In this document: positions 41,803-49,889 of the stretch, one piece after another | How positions within the stretch are numbered: position 1 is the first letter of the stretch | How the letters are laid out: each line of letters starts with the position of its first letter | Assembly (NCBI GenBank): GCA_963843085.1 | Contig: CAWJJG010000005.1 | Location: forward strand, 94,692-158,691 | Length of the DNA: 64,000 bases | DNA from: DASUPK01 sp963843085 | GTDB taxonomy: Bacteria; Actinomycetota; Thermoleophilia; Solirubrobacterales; 70-9 | Reading direction: 5' to 3' | Translations under genes and position numbers: made by a program | The notes under the pieces: generated by a model | The model's input: only the letters and a program-made list of their open reading frames with translations | The model's database searches: none | What the model was told of the DNA's origin: nothing

Positions 41803-43137
41803 TCATCGAGCGAGGTCGAAGCGCGACGCCGAGGCACGCGGGCCGTCCAGAACCGCCGCCGTCGCCATGCGCACCCGCTCGACGTCCGCGTCGGACGGCA
41901 GCGCCCGGTCAGCCCCCGCCGAGAGGAGCTCGGCCTGACGCTCCGCCTCTTGGCAGTCGGTGCCCGAGGCGAGCGCTGCGTCACGAATCAAGCGGAGCAG
42001 CTCAGCCATCCGAACGGCGACCTGCGGGTAGGTGGCCGCCTTCACCCTCGCCTGGTCGAACCCCAGCCGGGTCAGGTCGTTGAGTGTCGGCGCCTGCGCG
42101 ACGAAGCGCGCCTGTCCCGACTCGTCCAGGCGAACGGGCACTCCATCGCCTCGCGCGGCGAAACGAACGAGGGTGTCCGCGATCGAGTTCATCGCGTTCT
42201 CCGCGGTGGTGGGGTCATTGAGGCTGGGCGACAGGCCCTTGAGCGCGATATCGGCAAGCTGCCGCACCGGGAACGCCGCGTCCTGCACCACGTTTCGCTC
42301 ATGGGCGAGGTCGAAGGACCGTCGGATGCGCTCGACCGGCGCATCGCCAGGTCCTCCATCGATCCACAGCCGGGCGATCCGCTGCCCGGTCACGACGAAG
42401 TCGCCGATCATCACCAGCTGCTCGAGCAGAGCGTCCGACTCCGAGAGCACCTTCATCACCCTGGGATCCACGCCGACCAGGTAGCCCGCCCGAGGCGCAC
42501 TGATCTCGATCGGCTCGCGGCGGTCCATGCTCCGCTGCACCGCCTCCTCGCCGGCCGACAGGCTCGGCGGCTCCTCCCCGATGTCGTCCGGATAGCGGCG
42601 CTCCACGGTGAACTGCGCATCCGAGGCGATTCGACGAATCAGATCCGACGCTTGCAGGACGTTGACGATGTGATGGATGAAGACGATGAAGTACGCGAAG
42701 GCGACCGTCGCCAGGAGGAGCGCGACGGCGACGACGAGATCCGGTCCCGCCTCTCCCCCGACCGCGCCGAGTCTGGCAAGTGCAACGAGGCAGTAGATGA
42801 AGGTGCCCACGAAGAGGGCGAGGGCCAGTTGCGGCGGACGGTCGGCTTGAAATGTGCGCAGCACCCGCGGGCTGAGCTGCTGGGCGGCGAGCTGCAGTGC
42901 GACCACAACCACGGAGAAGGAGATCCCCGCAACGGACATCGAAACGGTGGCGATCGTCTGCAGCGCGGTTGCGGCACTTCCCTCCTGGTGGAACTGCAGC
43001 AGGGGCACGTCCACGTACAGCCAGCCGTGCAGCGCCGGCACCAGCCAGCCCAACAGGAACGCGGTGACGAAGGCGATCGACGAGTACAGCCAGAAGCTGC
43101 GCCTCAGCACTTCCAGGCGTGGATTCACTGGGCGCAT
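41803..43137 (-). CDS. DUF2254 membrane protein
   Basis: 444 residues. Four N-terminal membrane segments (SSIAFVTAFLLGWLVPALHG, IATVSMSVAGISFSVVVVAL, LALALFVGTFIYCLVALARL, DLVVAVALLLATVAFAYFIV) followed by a large cytoplasmic domain with SPRVLRTFQADRP in the loop and AFPVRQLADIALKGLSPSLN then DPTTAENAM. This is the DUF2254 predicted membrane-protein family of unknown function. ATG at 43137. It stands alone between secreted-protein genes. Confidence 0.86.
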   Translation of the reverse strand: MRPVNPRLEVLRRSFWLYSSIAFVTAFLLGWLVPALHGWLYVDVPLLQFHQEGSAATALQTIATVSMSVAGISFSVVVVALQLAAQQLSPRVLRTFQADRPPQLALALFVGTFIYCLVALARLGAVGGEAGPDLVVAVALLLATVAFAYFIVFIHHIVNVLQASDLIRRIASDAQFTVERRYPDDIGEEPPSLSAGEEAVQRSMDRREPIEISAPRAGYLVGVDPRVMKVLSESDALLEQLVMIGDFVVTGQRIARLWIDGGPGDAPVERIRRSFDLAHERNVVQDAAFPVRQLADIALKGLSPSLNDPTTAENAMNSIADTLVRFAARGDGVPVRLDESGQARFVAQAPTLNDLTRLGFDQARVKAATYPQVAVRMAELLRLIRDAALASGTDCQEAERQAELLSAGADRALPSDADVERVRMATAAVLDGPRASASRFDLAR

Positions 43138-43252
43138 GTGAACTGGCTACCCGCTGGTGCCCAGAAGCAACTCCCAGTCCGTGTCCCTCCCGGTCTCAAT
43201 CTGCGGCGTATTACGGATTTGAGAGGGCTCCGCCTCTGAGAGATTGCGCAGC

Positions 43253-44110
43253 ATGAGCGCGCTCCCGCACGCGGCCGTCAGCCCTCGGCGCCAGTTCGGT
43301 CTGGCCGCCGTCATCGGCGCCCTGGCAGCCGGGCTGCTGCTGCCGGCCGCGAGCGCCTCGGCCAGCGACACCTTCTCGCTCGTCAACGACTCGAAGGTTG
43401 CGACGCTGATCGGCACCTCCCTGTGGGGCAAGGGCCACACCATGCCCGCCAAGTGCAGGACCGGGCCGTTCCCCGGCCCGACCCTGACGTCCTTCACGTT
43501 CAACCCCGGAGGCCGGGGGTCGATCACGCTCAGCCGGAACCCCTTCTCGAAGTGCCTGCCGGGCATCAACCCGCTGATCGACAACCCGCTCAGGAGCCCC
43601 TACCTGTCGGCCGGCGAATGGACGTGGATCCCCGACGATCCGTTCGTCGGCTGGGCCAGCCTGACCTGCGAGCTGGACAACGAATACGGTTCGCAGCCGG
43701 TCGAGTGGAGCGTGGACGGGCTCACCTGCACCATCTCCGACCCCGCTCCCCAGTCCGCGGGCACCTTCAACTCCTCGGCCGCGCCGGTTCGCGGCCGAAA
43801 TGCCGTCGTCTACGTGCAGCACTTCCCGGGGTCGCTGAGCGGCGCGCCGGAGGGCAGCTCGAGCAGCGGGCGCTACCAGCTCATCCTGCGTGACAGGAAG
43901 GGCCGCGTCCACGGCCGGACCAAGACGACGATCATCTCCGGCAGGGCGCGAAGAGTGCGCGTGCCGATCTCCCGTGCGCTTCGAAAGCAGGTCGCCAGGA
44001 GGGGCCACGTGAAGATGAAGGCGGTCCTGAGGCGCGTCGACGGCAAGCCGGGTTCCGGCGATCGCACCGTCCTCACCGTGATGAAGGACCACCCCAGCCT
44101 GCCGTTCTGA
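43253..44110 (+). CDS. Secreted hypothetical protein
   Basis: 285 residues with a signal peptide (FGLAAVIGALAAGLLLPAAS then ASA). The mature part has WDG-like aromatic-rich strings (GEWTWIPDDPFVGWASLTCE, EWSVDGLTCTISDP) and four Cys (AKCRTGP, SKCLPGI, LTCELDN, LTCTISD). The basic C-terminus contains RRVRVPISRALRKQVARRGH. No enzymatic motif. ATG 43253 was preferred to the TTG nine bases upstream. Probably an envelope-associated protein. Confidence 0.66.
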   Translation: MSALPHAAVSPRRQFGLAAVIGALAAGLLLPAASASASDTFSLVNDSKVATLIGTSLWGKGHTMPAKCRTGPFPGPTLTSFTFNPGGRGSITLSRNPFSKCLPGINPLIDNPLRSPYLSAGEWTWIPDDPFVGWASLTCELDNEYGSQPVEWSVDGLTCTISDPAPQSAGTFNSSAAPVRGRNAVVYVQHFPGSLSGAPEGSSSSGRYQLILRDRKGRVHGRTKTTIISGRARRVRVPISRALRKQVARRGHVKMKAVLRRVDGKPGSGDRTVLTVMKDHPSLPF

Positions 44111-44167
44111 CGGACCGCGGGGCCGAGAGACCCCGCCCGGGGAACGCAAGGGCCGGCCTGGTAGCGC

Positions 44168-45503
44168 TCACCGGCCGAAGGCGCCGACCGGGTCCTCCGG
44201 TGGACGGCCGCGCGGATGCAGGCCGTCGGCCGCGAACAGGCTGTGGAGGAGCTGGATGGCGACTGATCCCTCTCTGACCGCGGACGCCACACGCGTCACC
44301 GAGCCATGTCGAGCGTCGCCCGCTGCAAGAACCCAGGGCATGCTCGTCTCGAGCAGAAACGGTTCGCGCTCGAGCGGCCAGTCGCCGTCGCCACGAAGAT
44401 CGGCCCCCGTGAGGACAAAGCCCTGCCCATCCCTGCCAACCTCGTTCGACAGCCAATCGGTACGCGGGCTGGCTCCGATCATGAGGAAGAGCACATCGGC
44501 TTCGACCGTCTCCTCGCTTCCGTCGGCGCGGTCGCGAAGCACGAGCCGCTCCAGCCATCCGTCCCCCCCACCGCCGACGATCTCGGTTCCGAGTCGGACC
44601 TGAAGCTTCGGCTCGGCCTCCACCTGGCGTACCAGGTAGTCCGACATTCCAGCGCCGAGTGACTCGGCACGTACCACGAGCGTCACCCTGCTGGCGTAAC
44701 GGGCGAGATGCAGCGCAGCCTGGCCTGCCGAGTTCGCGCCCCCCAGAACGAGGCGCCGTACACGGCCGCCGACAGCCCAGCCGGCCCCGCGCCGACGATC
44801 ACAAGGTCGAAATCCGTCCGCCCCGGGTTCACCGGTGAACCGGATGCCCTTGCAATATCGACGTTGGTGGGGTTTCTCAGGACCGTGCCGTCGGGAAAGG
44901 CGACGAGCGGAAGCTCCATCCCCTCCCCGGCCTCGGCGACGATTGCGCGCCCATCCTCGGAGTCGGCCAAGCAGAACGAGTGCGGGATCGCACAGCGCTG
45001 AAGCAACTCCCTGAGCTCAAATGCCCTTCCAGACCAGGACTCGCGGACGATGTAGATCGTGTTCGGCGAGGTCTGCTGCGCTTCCGCCCATTCGAGCAGC
45101 ATGCTCGAGATCGCCTGATGAAAGAGCTCGTCCGGTGTCGAGGATGGCCTGACCGCGTAGCCGTCGATGCGTCCGCGGGCAATCGAATCGAAGATCGCCT
45201 CACCCGTCGCGGGGTCGCCCCAGTCACCCCAGCCGAGCAGTAGCACGCGCATTGCGCGCGGATGCAGATGACGGGCCTCATTCAAGAGCTCGCTGCCGGT
45301 GGTTCCGGAGAGCCGCTGCCCAGCTAGAACCAACGCAACTTCGTCACCGGCAGCCGCAAAGCCGGCGAGCCGGGCGTGGGCCTCCTCCGCCAACCGCACG
45401 CAGACGACGCGGTAATGACGCGCGTAGCGTCGCACAGCTCTCGCTCGATGTCCCGCAGTGCGTCCGCATCGTCCTCAACGGCGACAAGCACGGGTCCAGG
45501 CAT
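44168..45503 (-). pseudogene. Decayed fused response-regulator/thioredoxin reductase
   Basis: Remains of a receiver-plus-flavin-reductase fusion in three frames. The N-terminus (MPGPVLVAVEDDADALRDIE at 45503) is cut by a one-base frameshift near 45430, after which RRYARHYRVVCVRLAEEAHA continues in another frame. The flavoprotein starts normally (FDLVIVGAGPAGLSAAVYGA), then at about 44728 jumps to a downstream part in a different frame (GGANSAGQAALHLARYASRV) and finishes with FLMIGASPRTDWLSNEVGRD and AAGDARHGSV. Roughly 100-120 residues of the reductase core are missing at that junction. Comparison with the family is from memory. An internal deletion with frameshift plus one more frameshift make it non-functional. 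Confidence 0.8.
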
Positions 45504-45526
45504 TTGTGCCGCGCACTCTAACCACA

Positions 45527-45554
45527 CCAAGGGCCCTCTTTCGAGGGCCCTTGG
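45527..45554. terminator. Strong hairpin terminator (12-bp arms)
   Basis: CCAAGGGCCCTC and GAGGGCCCTTGG (45527-45538, 45543-45554) form perfect 12-bp arms around TTTC. It lies next to a minus-strand tRNA 3' remnant, in the same arrangement as at 47537. Confidence 0.75.
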
Positions 45555-45558
45555 GCGA

Positions 45559-45580
45559 GTAGCGGGGGCGTGATTCGAAC
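45559..45580 (-). other. tRNA 3'-end remnant, possible old attachment site
   Basis: GTAGCGGGGGCG then T then GATTCGAAC matches the acceptor/T-arm end of the tRNA fragment at 47567 with one mismatch in 22. The opposite T-stem strand does not pair (GGTCG against CACGC), so it is not a working tRNA. It sits beside a terminator hairpin. Confidence 0.55.
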
Positions 45581-45617
45581 GACCTGGGACGAGCTGAGAT
45601 CGGGTGAGACCGAGTCC

Positions 45618-45830
45618 CTACTCCTTGTCGTACTTGAACGAGACTCCAAGCCGAGTGCGATACTCGGAGACCTTCCCGCCCTCGATCGTCACGTCTTGGC
45701 GAATGACCTCGGCGATTCGCAGGTCGCGCACGGTCTCGCTGACTTTCTCAACCGCATTCTTGGTCGCCTGCTCCCACGAATCCGAGCTGACTCCGACCAC
45801 TTCGGTGACTCGATAGACCCTGTCTGCCAT
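45618..45830 (-). CDS. Dodecin flavin-binding protein
   Basis: 70-residue dodecin. Seen: VYRVTEVVGVSSDSWEQATK, AVEKVSETVRDLRIAEVIRQ and DVTIEGGKVSEYRTRLGVSF. Dodecins assemble as dodecamers that store and protect flavins (or CoA). The AAGGAGA ribosome site at 45836-45842 precedes ATG 45830. It is the first gene right of the remnant att site and is transcribed alone. Confidence 0.93.
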   Translation of the reverse strand: MADRVYRVTEVVGVSSDSWEQATKNAVEKVSETVRDLRIAEVIRQDVTIEGGKVSEYRTRLGVSFKYDKE

Positions 45831-45971
45831 CGTCTCTCCTTGCGTAGGGAACTGTCCCCTGCAGCCTCACACTTCCGACCACCAGCGTACGTGGACGTGC
45901 GAATCAGCCAGGTGCTCCTCAGTACTGAGCCGGATCGAGCCCCTGCCGCTCCTCAAGGTGCGGCCCGACTG

Positions 45972-46250
45972 ATGACAACGACGAGCGCCCGAGGAGCGCC
46001 TGGAGCAGCTGCTGCAGCAGCGCAGCTCGCGGGCCGGGTGGTACCGACCGCGCACCTGGCATTCGGGGTGAACAGCCCGGGACGGTTCGATGAGCTGGGC
46101 GAGCTGGCGGAGGCCCAGGGATTCCGATCGCCGGCCTCGTTGCAGGGCCACCCGTGCACGAATCCCGCCTCGGGGGTCACCTCCATGTTCTTCGATCGCC
46201 GCCCCGCAGAGCCACTGGGCCTCGAGTTCTGCCACTACGCCCAACGATGA
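45972..46250 (+). CDS. VOC-like C-terminal half-domain ORF
   Basis: 92 codons. The second half reads as the C-terminal half of a VOC protein: HLAFGVNSPGRFDELGELAE, GHPCTNPASGVTSMFFDRRP, LGLEFCHYAQR, with a plausible metal-binding Glu and closing strand. The first 30 residues (TTTSARGAPGAAAAAAQLAG) are low complexity. The stop TGA overlaps the methyltransferase ATG by 4 bases. It may be a truncated glyoxalase-type gene kept for translational coupling, or a remnant. The 140 bp left of it show no coding signal. Confidence 0.35.
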   Translation: MTTTSARGAPGAAAAAAQLAGRVVPTAHLAFGVNSPGRFDELGELAEAQGFRSPASLQGHPCTNPASGVTSMFFDRRPAEPLGLEFCHYAQR

Positions 46251-47026
46251 CACCGGTATCAGAGCTTGGAGGGAAGCGACTTCCGTTCCTGCGCTGGTCG
46301 ATAGTGCGCATGCTGTTGGGCTGGCGGCGCCTGGAGACCGAGTGGCAGGTGGGCGACGGGCGGGAGCTGGCGCTCGCCAGGCATGTCGAGGCTGAGGCTC
46401 GTCAGGGCGACCTCGACGATGTGATTCGCGTCGTCGATGACTTCGCGTATCACCGCAGCTTCCTGATCAATGTCGGCGACGAGAAGGGCGAGATCCTGGA
46501 CGCGGCGATCCGGCGAACCCAGCCGGACCAGCTGCTCGAGCTGGGGACCTACTGCGGCTACAGCGCCCTGCGTTCCGCCCGCGTGATGCCCGAGGGGGCG
46601 CGGCTCGTGTCGATCGAGTTCAACGAAGAAAACGCTGCGATCGCACGCCGTATCTGGGACCACGCCGGCATCGGCGATCGGCTGACTGTGCTCGTCGGGA
46701 CGCTAGGCGATGGGGATAAGACGATCACGAAGCTCGAGTCTGAGCATGGCTTCACCTGTGGGTCGCTGGACTTCGTCTTCATCGATCACGACAAGTCTGC
46801 CTATCTGCCCGACCTCGGGCGGATCCTGGACCAGGGCTGGCTGCACACCGGCTCGGTGGTCGTCGCCGACAACATCAGGCAGCCTGGAGCTCCCGACTAC
46901 CGCGAGTTCATGCGGACCGAGGAGGGACGCACCTGGCGGACGAGCGAGCACGAAGCCCATGTCGAGTACCAATCGCTGCTCAAGGACCTGGTGCTCGAGT
47001 CGGAGTTCCTGGGACGCCACGAGTAG
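46247..47026 (+). CDS. Catechol-O-methyltransferase-like SAM methyltransferase
   Basis: 259 residues, Rossmann-type methyltransferase. It resembles vertebrate and mycobacterial COMT: GDGRELALARHVEAEARQGD, FLINVGDEKGEILDAAIRRT, the SAM site LLELGTYCGYSALRSARVMP, VSIEFNEENAAIARRIWDHA, the metal-binding DFVFIDHDKSAYLPDL and VVADNIRQPGAPDYREFM. It would methylate a catechol with Mg and SAM. ATG 46247 overlaps the preceding small ORF stop. A hairpin terminator follows directly. Confidence 0.88.
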   Translation: MTPVSELGGKRLPFLRWSIVRMLLGWRRLETEWQVGDGRELALARHVEAEARQGDLDDVIRVVDDFAYHRSFLINVGDEKGEILDAAIRRTQPDQLLELGTYCGYSALRSARVMPEGARLVSIEFNEENAAIARRIWDHAGIGDRLTVLVGTLGDGDKTITKLESEHGFTCGSLDFVFIDHDKSAYLPDLGRILDQGWLHTGSVVVADNIRQPGAPDYREFMRTEEGRTWRTSEHEAHVEYQSLLKDLVLESEFLGRHE

Positions 47027-47050
47027 AAAGGGCCGCTGCGGCGGCCTTTC
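47027..47050 (+). terminator. Hairpin terminator after the methyltransferase
   Basis: AAAGGGCCGC and GCGGCCTTT pair around TGCG with one bulged G, beginning one base after the stop codon. Confidence 0.6.
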
Positions 47051-47105
47051 CAGGTCGTCGTGTGGCGGCCGTAGACTCGTGTAGTTCCCAAGGCGAGGAG
47101 CACCC

Positions 47106-47537
47106 ATGCCAGCAAGGAAGAAGACGCCCGAGCGCGTACGTGCGTCGGCTGATGCGACGAAGAAGCGGGCGGAGGATGCGCTGAAGCGTGCGGGCGGTTC
47201 GCTCGATCAGGTCCAGAAGGCCCTGGCCGAGCTGCAGAAGGATCTGGGCCGGGGCAGCCGCGACATGGTCCGCAATGTCCAACAGCTCTTGAAGGATCAG
47301 CGCCGGGATGTGCGCAAGCTGAGTCGCACGCTCTCGGCCGACATGCGCAAGCTCCAAAAGGCGCTGACCGAGGAGCCGGCGTCATCCCGAGCGAAGGGCA
47401 CAACGGCCAAGGGTGCGTCGGCTCGGGCGAAGAGCACGACGAAGACCCGCCCGAAGGGCACAAAGGCCCAGGCGAAGGGCACAAAGACCCGCGCGAAGGG
47501 CACAAAGACGCGCGCAAAGAGCAAGACCGCGAAATAG
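47106..47537 (+). CDS. Histone H1-like basic protein
   Basis: 143 residues. The first 95 form a charged helix or coiled coil (KKRAEDALKRAGGSLDQVQK, LKDQRRDVRKLSRTLSADM). The last 50 are a Lys/Ala/Thr tail with repeated AKGTK units (RAKGTTAKGASARAKSTTKT, KGTKAQAKGTKTRAKGTKTR). At DNA level the tail is a chain of GCGAAGGGCACAAAG-type repeats. It resembles bacterial histone H1-like and phasin-like proteins that bind DNA or polyester granules. GAGGAG ribosome site at 47094-47099. Nucleoid binding is an inference from composition. Confidence 0.7.
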   Translation: MPARKKTPERVRASADATKKRAEDALKRAGGSLDQVQKALAELQKDLGRGSRDMVRNVQQLLKDQRRDVRKLSRTLSADMRKLQKALTEEPASSRAKGTTAKGASARAKSTTKTRPKGTKAQAKGTKTRAKGTKTRAKSKTAK

Positions 47538-47562
47538 AGAGGCCCGCCTGAGCGGGCCTCTC
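47537..47562. terminator. Strong hairpin terminator (11-bp arms)
   Basis: GAGAGGCCCGC and GCGGGCCTCTC (47537-47547, 47552-47562) pair perfectly around CTGA. It starts at the last base of the histone-like stop codon and also lies right after the 3' end of the minus-strand tRNA fragment, so it can serve both strands. Confidence 0.75.
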
Positions 47563-47566
47563 GGAA

Positions 47567-47609
<43 letters not shown>

Positions 47610-47694
47610 ATCTAACAAGCCTGGGCGCCTGAGTTGGATTCGGCGTTCCCATGCGGTTTCAGTTGGTCTGAGTTGTCCTGTGTTGTGCTCGGAT

Positions 47695-47716
47695 TGGGAC
47701 GACGAATGGGACGACG
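47695..47716. repeat. Direct repeats TGGGACGACG, possible integrase arm sites
   Basis: Two copies of TGGGACGACG (47695-47704, 47707-47716) spaced 12 bp apart, about 90 bp inside the tRNA fragment and upstream of the toxin-antitoxin genes. Arm-type integrase sites usually sit in this position; binding is not shown. Confidence 0.3.
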
Positions 47717-47781
47717 GAGCGTCCGTCCCCAGGATGGGCCACTGTCGCCATAAGACCTGACCTGGGTGTACCGTGAATCTC

Positions 47782-48003
47782 ATGGCATCGCCAACTGCAG
47801 AGAAGAACCTGAGCGATCGGGTCAAGTCGCTAGAGGAGGAGCTGGCCAAGCTCCGCCGAGCTTTTGCTTCCCTCTTGGAGCGCATCGGGAACGGCAAGTC
47901 GGACGCTGACGTGATCGACGAGCTCGCTGACCGGCCGATGTCAGAAGAGGAGATGGAGGCGGCCTTCGCCCGCCTCGATGCCGAAGCCGACCGCACTCGT
48001 TGA
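47782..48003 (+). CDS. Putative antitoxin
   Basis: 73 residues. Starts MASPTAEKNLSDRV, with a coiled-coil helix (SLEEELAKLRRAFASLLERI) and an acidic C-terminus ending RLDAEADRTR, the usual design of a type II antitoxin that wraps a RelE-like toxin. It overlaps the downstream toxin by 4 bases. It belongs to the mobile island, just inside the att fragment. The DNA-binding element is not obvious. Confidence 0.55.
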   Translation: MASPTAEKNLSDRVKSLEEELAKLRRAFASLLERIGNGKSDADVIDELADRPMSEEEMEAAFARLDAEADRTR

Positions 48004-48299
48004 GCCCGACCTACGAGGCCTCGCGTCGGTTTCTGCGCGAGTACATGAAGCTCTCACGAGAGCAGCGTGAGAGGTTCCGAACGGCTCGGCGGAAGCTGGT
48101 CGCTGCGCTGCGCGAGGATCCACCAAACTTTCCGCCGGAGCTGCGGATCAAGCGAGTCCAGGGCGTCCGCGACGTCTGGGAGATGACCTTCGCCGGCGAC
48201 GGGCGGGCGACGTTCGCCTACGGCGAACCCGAGCGCGAAGGTGAGGCGCACGTCGTCTGGCGACGTGTCGGCACTCACGACGTTCTGGGTAACCCCTAG
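48000..48299 (+). CDS. RelE/HigB-like toxin
   Basis: 99 residues; TTG start at 48000 overlapping the antitoxin. Seen: SREQRERFRTARRKLVAALR, the core ELRIKRVQGVRDVWEMTFAG, RATFAYGEPEREGEAHVVWR and RVGTHDVLGNP. The last segment is typical of RelE-superfamily mRNA interferases. Convergent 4-base overlap (CTAG) with the integrase. A toxin-antitoxin pair at the edge of an integrated element would favour its maintenance. Confidence 0.68.
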   Translation: MSPTYEASRRFLREYMKLSREQRERFRTARRKLVAALREDPPNFPPELRIKRVQGVRDVWEMTFAGDGRATFAYGEPEREGEAHVVWRRVGTHDVLGNP

Positions 48300-49447
48300 G
48301 CCGCTTGCTCAACAGCGGGCGGACTGAACGCTCGCTGCACCAGCTCGGTCTCGTGTGGGCTCGGCGCGTAGTCGGCGTAGATCTCCGTCGTCTTCGCGTC
48401 CTTGTGGCCCAGCCACTCTTGGAGCGTCCTCAGAGGCACTCCTGACGCCGCGCAGTGAGTCCCGAAGGTGTGTCGAAGATCGTGGAACCGGACCTGACGC
48501 AGGCCGGCACGAGCGAGCGCAGCGGAGAAGCGCTTCCGGATCTTTGATGCGTCCAGGGGGTGACCGCTCTGGGGATGGGCAAAGACGAGGTCCTCGTCGA
48601 CCTTGAACGGCGATCCCTGGAATTGCCGCTCCAGCTCACCTGCCACCCGGTCAGCCAATGGCACCGAACGTGACGACCGCTTCGACTTGGGCGTTCCGAA
48701 TTGCTGGCGCGTGTAGTTGCGACGGACTCGGATCCGTCCCGCCTGCCAATCGACGTCGAGCCAACGGAGCGCCACAAGTTCGCCTTGCCGCAGTCCGGTC
48801 ATCGCTGCAGTCAGGTACAGCGCATGCTCGGTCGGTCCGAGGTAGTCGTCGGGAACGGCCCGCAGGAGCGCTTCCAGCTCGGACAGGTCGAGGTAGCGAA
48901 TGTCCGGGTCCCCGGTCGAGGCTCGCGGCCGGTCGACACTGGCGACCGGATTGGTCGGCGCCCAACCTCGCTTGACCGCGTGCGAGAAGAGGCCGTGAAG
49001 GAAGACCAGCTGATTGCTGATCGTCTTCGTCGATAGGCCATCGCGCTTCTTCGCTGCCAGATAGGAACGGAGGTCGTCGGGTGCGATGCGCTCGATGGCA
49101 CGATTGCCGAAGAACGGCTCGACGTGCCGGCGCAACATCGAGCGATAGTCGGACAACGTCGTCGGCTTCCTCTCCAAGACGTGCTCTAGGTGTTCCAGGT
49201 AGAGGCGTCCGGCGCCCTCGATCGTCAGCCGCGACCGGAGGACTGGACGCTCCCGCTCGACGCGCCGCTGCAGCTCGCGGTCCGCCTGAGCTCGTGTGAG
49301 GCCTTCTCGCGTCCCGCGCTGGCGCTTCGGACCGATCTTCCTGTGGACGCGTCGACCGCCCGCGTACCACCGGCCGTACCAAGTCTCACGGCCCCTCGCG
49401 TCTCGGTGGACGAACAACGAACCGGTTCCGTAGGACCGCCTTGACAT
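48296..49447 (-). CDS. Tyrosine-recombinase integrase
   Basis: 383 residues. ATG at 49447 (MSRRSYGTGSLFVHRDARGR) gives a standard N-terminus with an arm-binding AP2-like region, then a core-binding SAM-like domain (LYLEHLEHVLERKPTTLSDY to SYLAAKKRD) and the catalytic domain: Arg in AAMTGLRQGELVALRWLDVD, HxxR in FHDLRHTFGTH, His in WLGHKDAKTTEIYADY with the nucleophile Tyr in that last segment. It faces the tRNA fragment 0.7 kb away, as expected for the enzyme that integrated this island. Confidence 0.9.
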   Translation of the reverse strand: MSRRSYGTGSLFVHRDARGRETWYGRWYAGGRRVHRKIGPKRQRGTREGLTRAQADRELQRRVERERPVLRSRLTIEGAGRLYLEHLEHVLERKPTTLSDYRSMLRRHVEPFFGNRAIERIAPDDLRSYLAAKKRDGLSTKTISNQLVFLHGLFSHAVKRGWAPTNPVASVDRPRASTGDPDIRYLDLSELEALLRAVPDDYLGPTEHALYLTAAMTGLRQGELVALRWLDVDWQAGRIRVRRNYTRQQFGTPKSKRSSRSVPLADRVAGELERQFQGSPFKVDEDLVFAHPQSGHPLDASKIRKRFSAALARAGLRQVRFHDLRHTFGTHCAASGVPLRTLQEWLGHKDAKTTEIYADYAPSPHETELVQRAFSPPAVEQAA

Positions 49448-49554
49448 GAACCCATCTTGGAAGACGGCCCGGCGGATTCCATCAGAACCGCCCGGACGAT
49501 CCCCCACCTTCCGCTGAACGCTCATCTCCGCCGACCCCGACCTGGCCGCGACAG

Positions 49555-49634
49555 TAGCGGCGGCGGCGCGGCCGTCAAGGGGCTTCGCCCCGACCCCCTT
49601 CGGGGGTTGACGGTCCGCGCCTAAGCCGCCGCTA
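49555..49634. other. 80-nt three-way-junction inverted-repeat structure
   Basis: Outer stem: TAGCGGCGGC (49555-49564) pairs with GCCGCCGCTA (49625-49634); GGCGCGG (49565-49571) with CCGCGCC (49615-49621); CCGTCAA (49572-49578) with TTGACGG (49607-49613). Bulged bases TAA and T occur on one side only. Two hairpins sit in the junction: GGGGC-TTC-GCCCC and ACCCCC-TTC-GGGGGT. All pairs are perfect. It lies 108 bp upstream of the integrase start with no ORF on either strand. It could be a folded recombination site, an RNA, or a terminator. Confidence 0.7.
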
Positions 49635-49681
49635 GGCTGGCTCTCAGGTCGGGCTGGTCTGGATCTGTGGTTTTGATCGAC

Positions 49682-49708
49682 TGCCGTCATCTACCGCGAA
49701 TGACGGCA
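49682..49708. repeat. Hairpin TGCCGTCAT-9-ATGACGGCA
   Basis: Perfect 9-bp arms at 49682-49690 and 49700-49708 with loop CTACCGCGA, in the non-coding platform upstream of the integrase. The role is unknown. The surrounding 49448-50295 has no supported gene; it holds only the structured elements listed here and AT-richer sequence. Confidence 0.45.
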
Positions 49709-49889
49709 TCGGGTGCCAGCTGTCCCACTCGAGCTCGCCCCATGACTCGCTGTCACCAGCAATCTCTAGACACTTAGACATCTCGACTGCGGTCAATCAA
49801 CCCAAACCGTCGATCTCGCCCCATCCCTAAGCACCTCTCGCTCCATCCACTCTGCATCTCCTCGGCTCAATTCAGCTTCAACCGATCCG

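Noticed and set aside
49579..49607. Simple rho-independent terminators only
   Set aside because: The two hairpins are embedded in a longer exact stem and lack T-tracts, so a plain terminator does not explain the whole structure.
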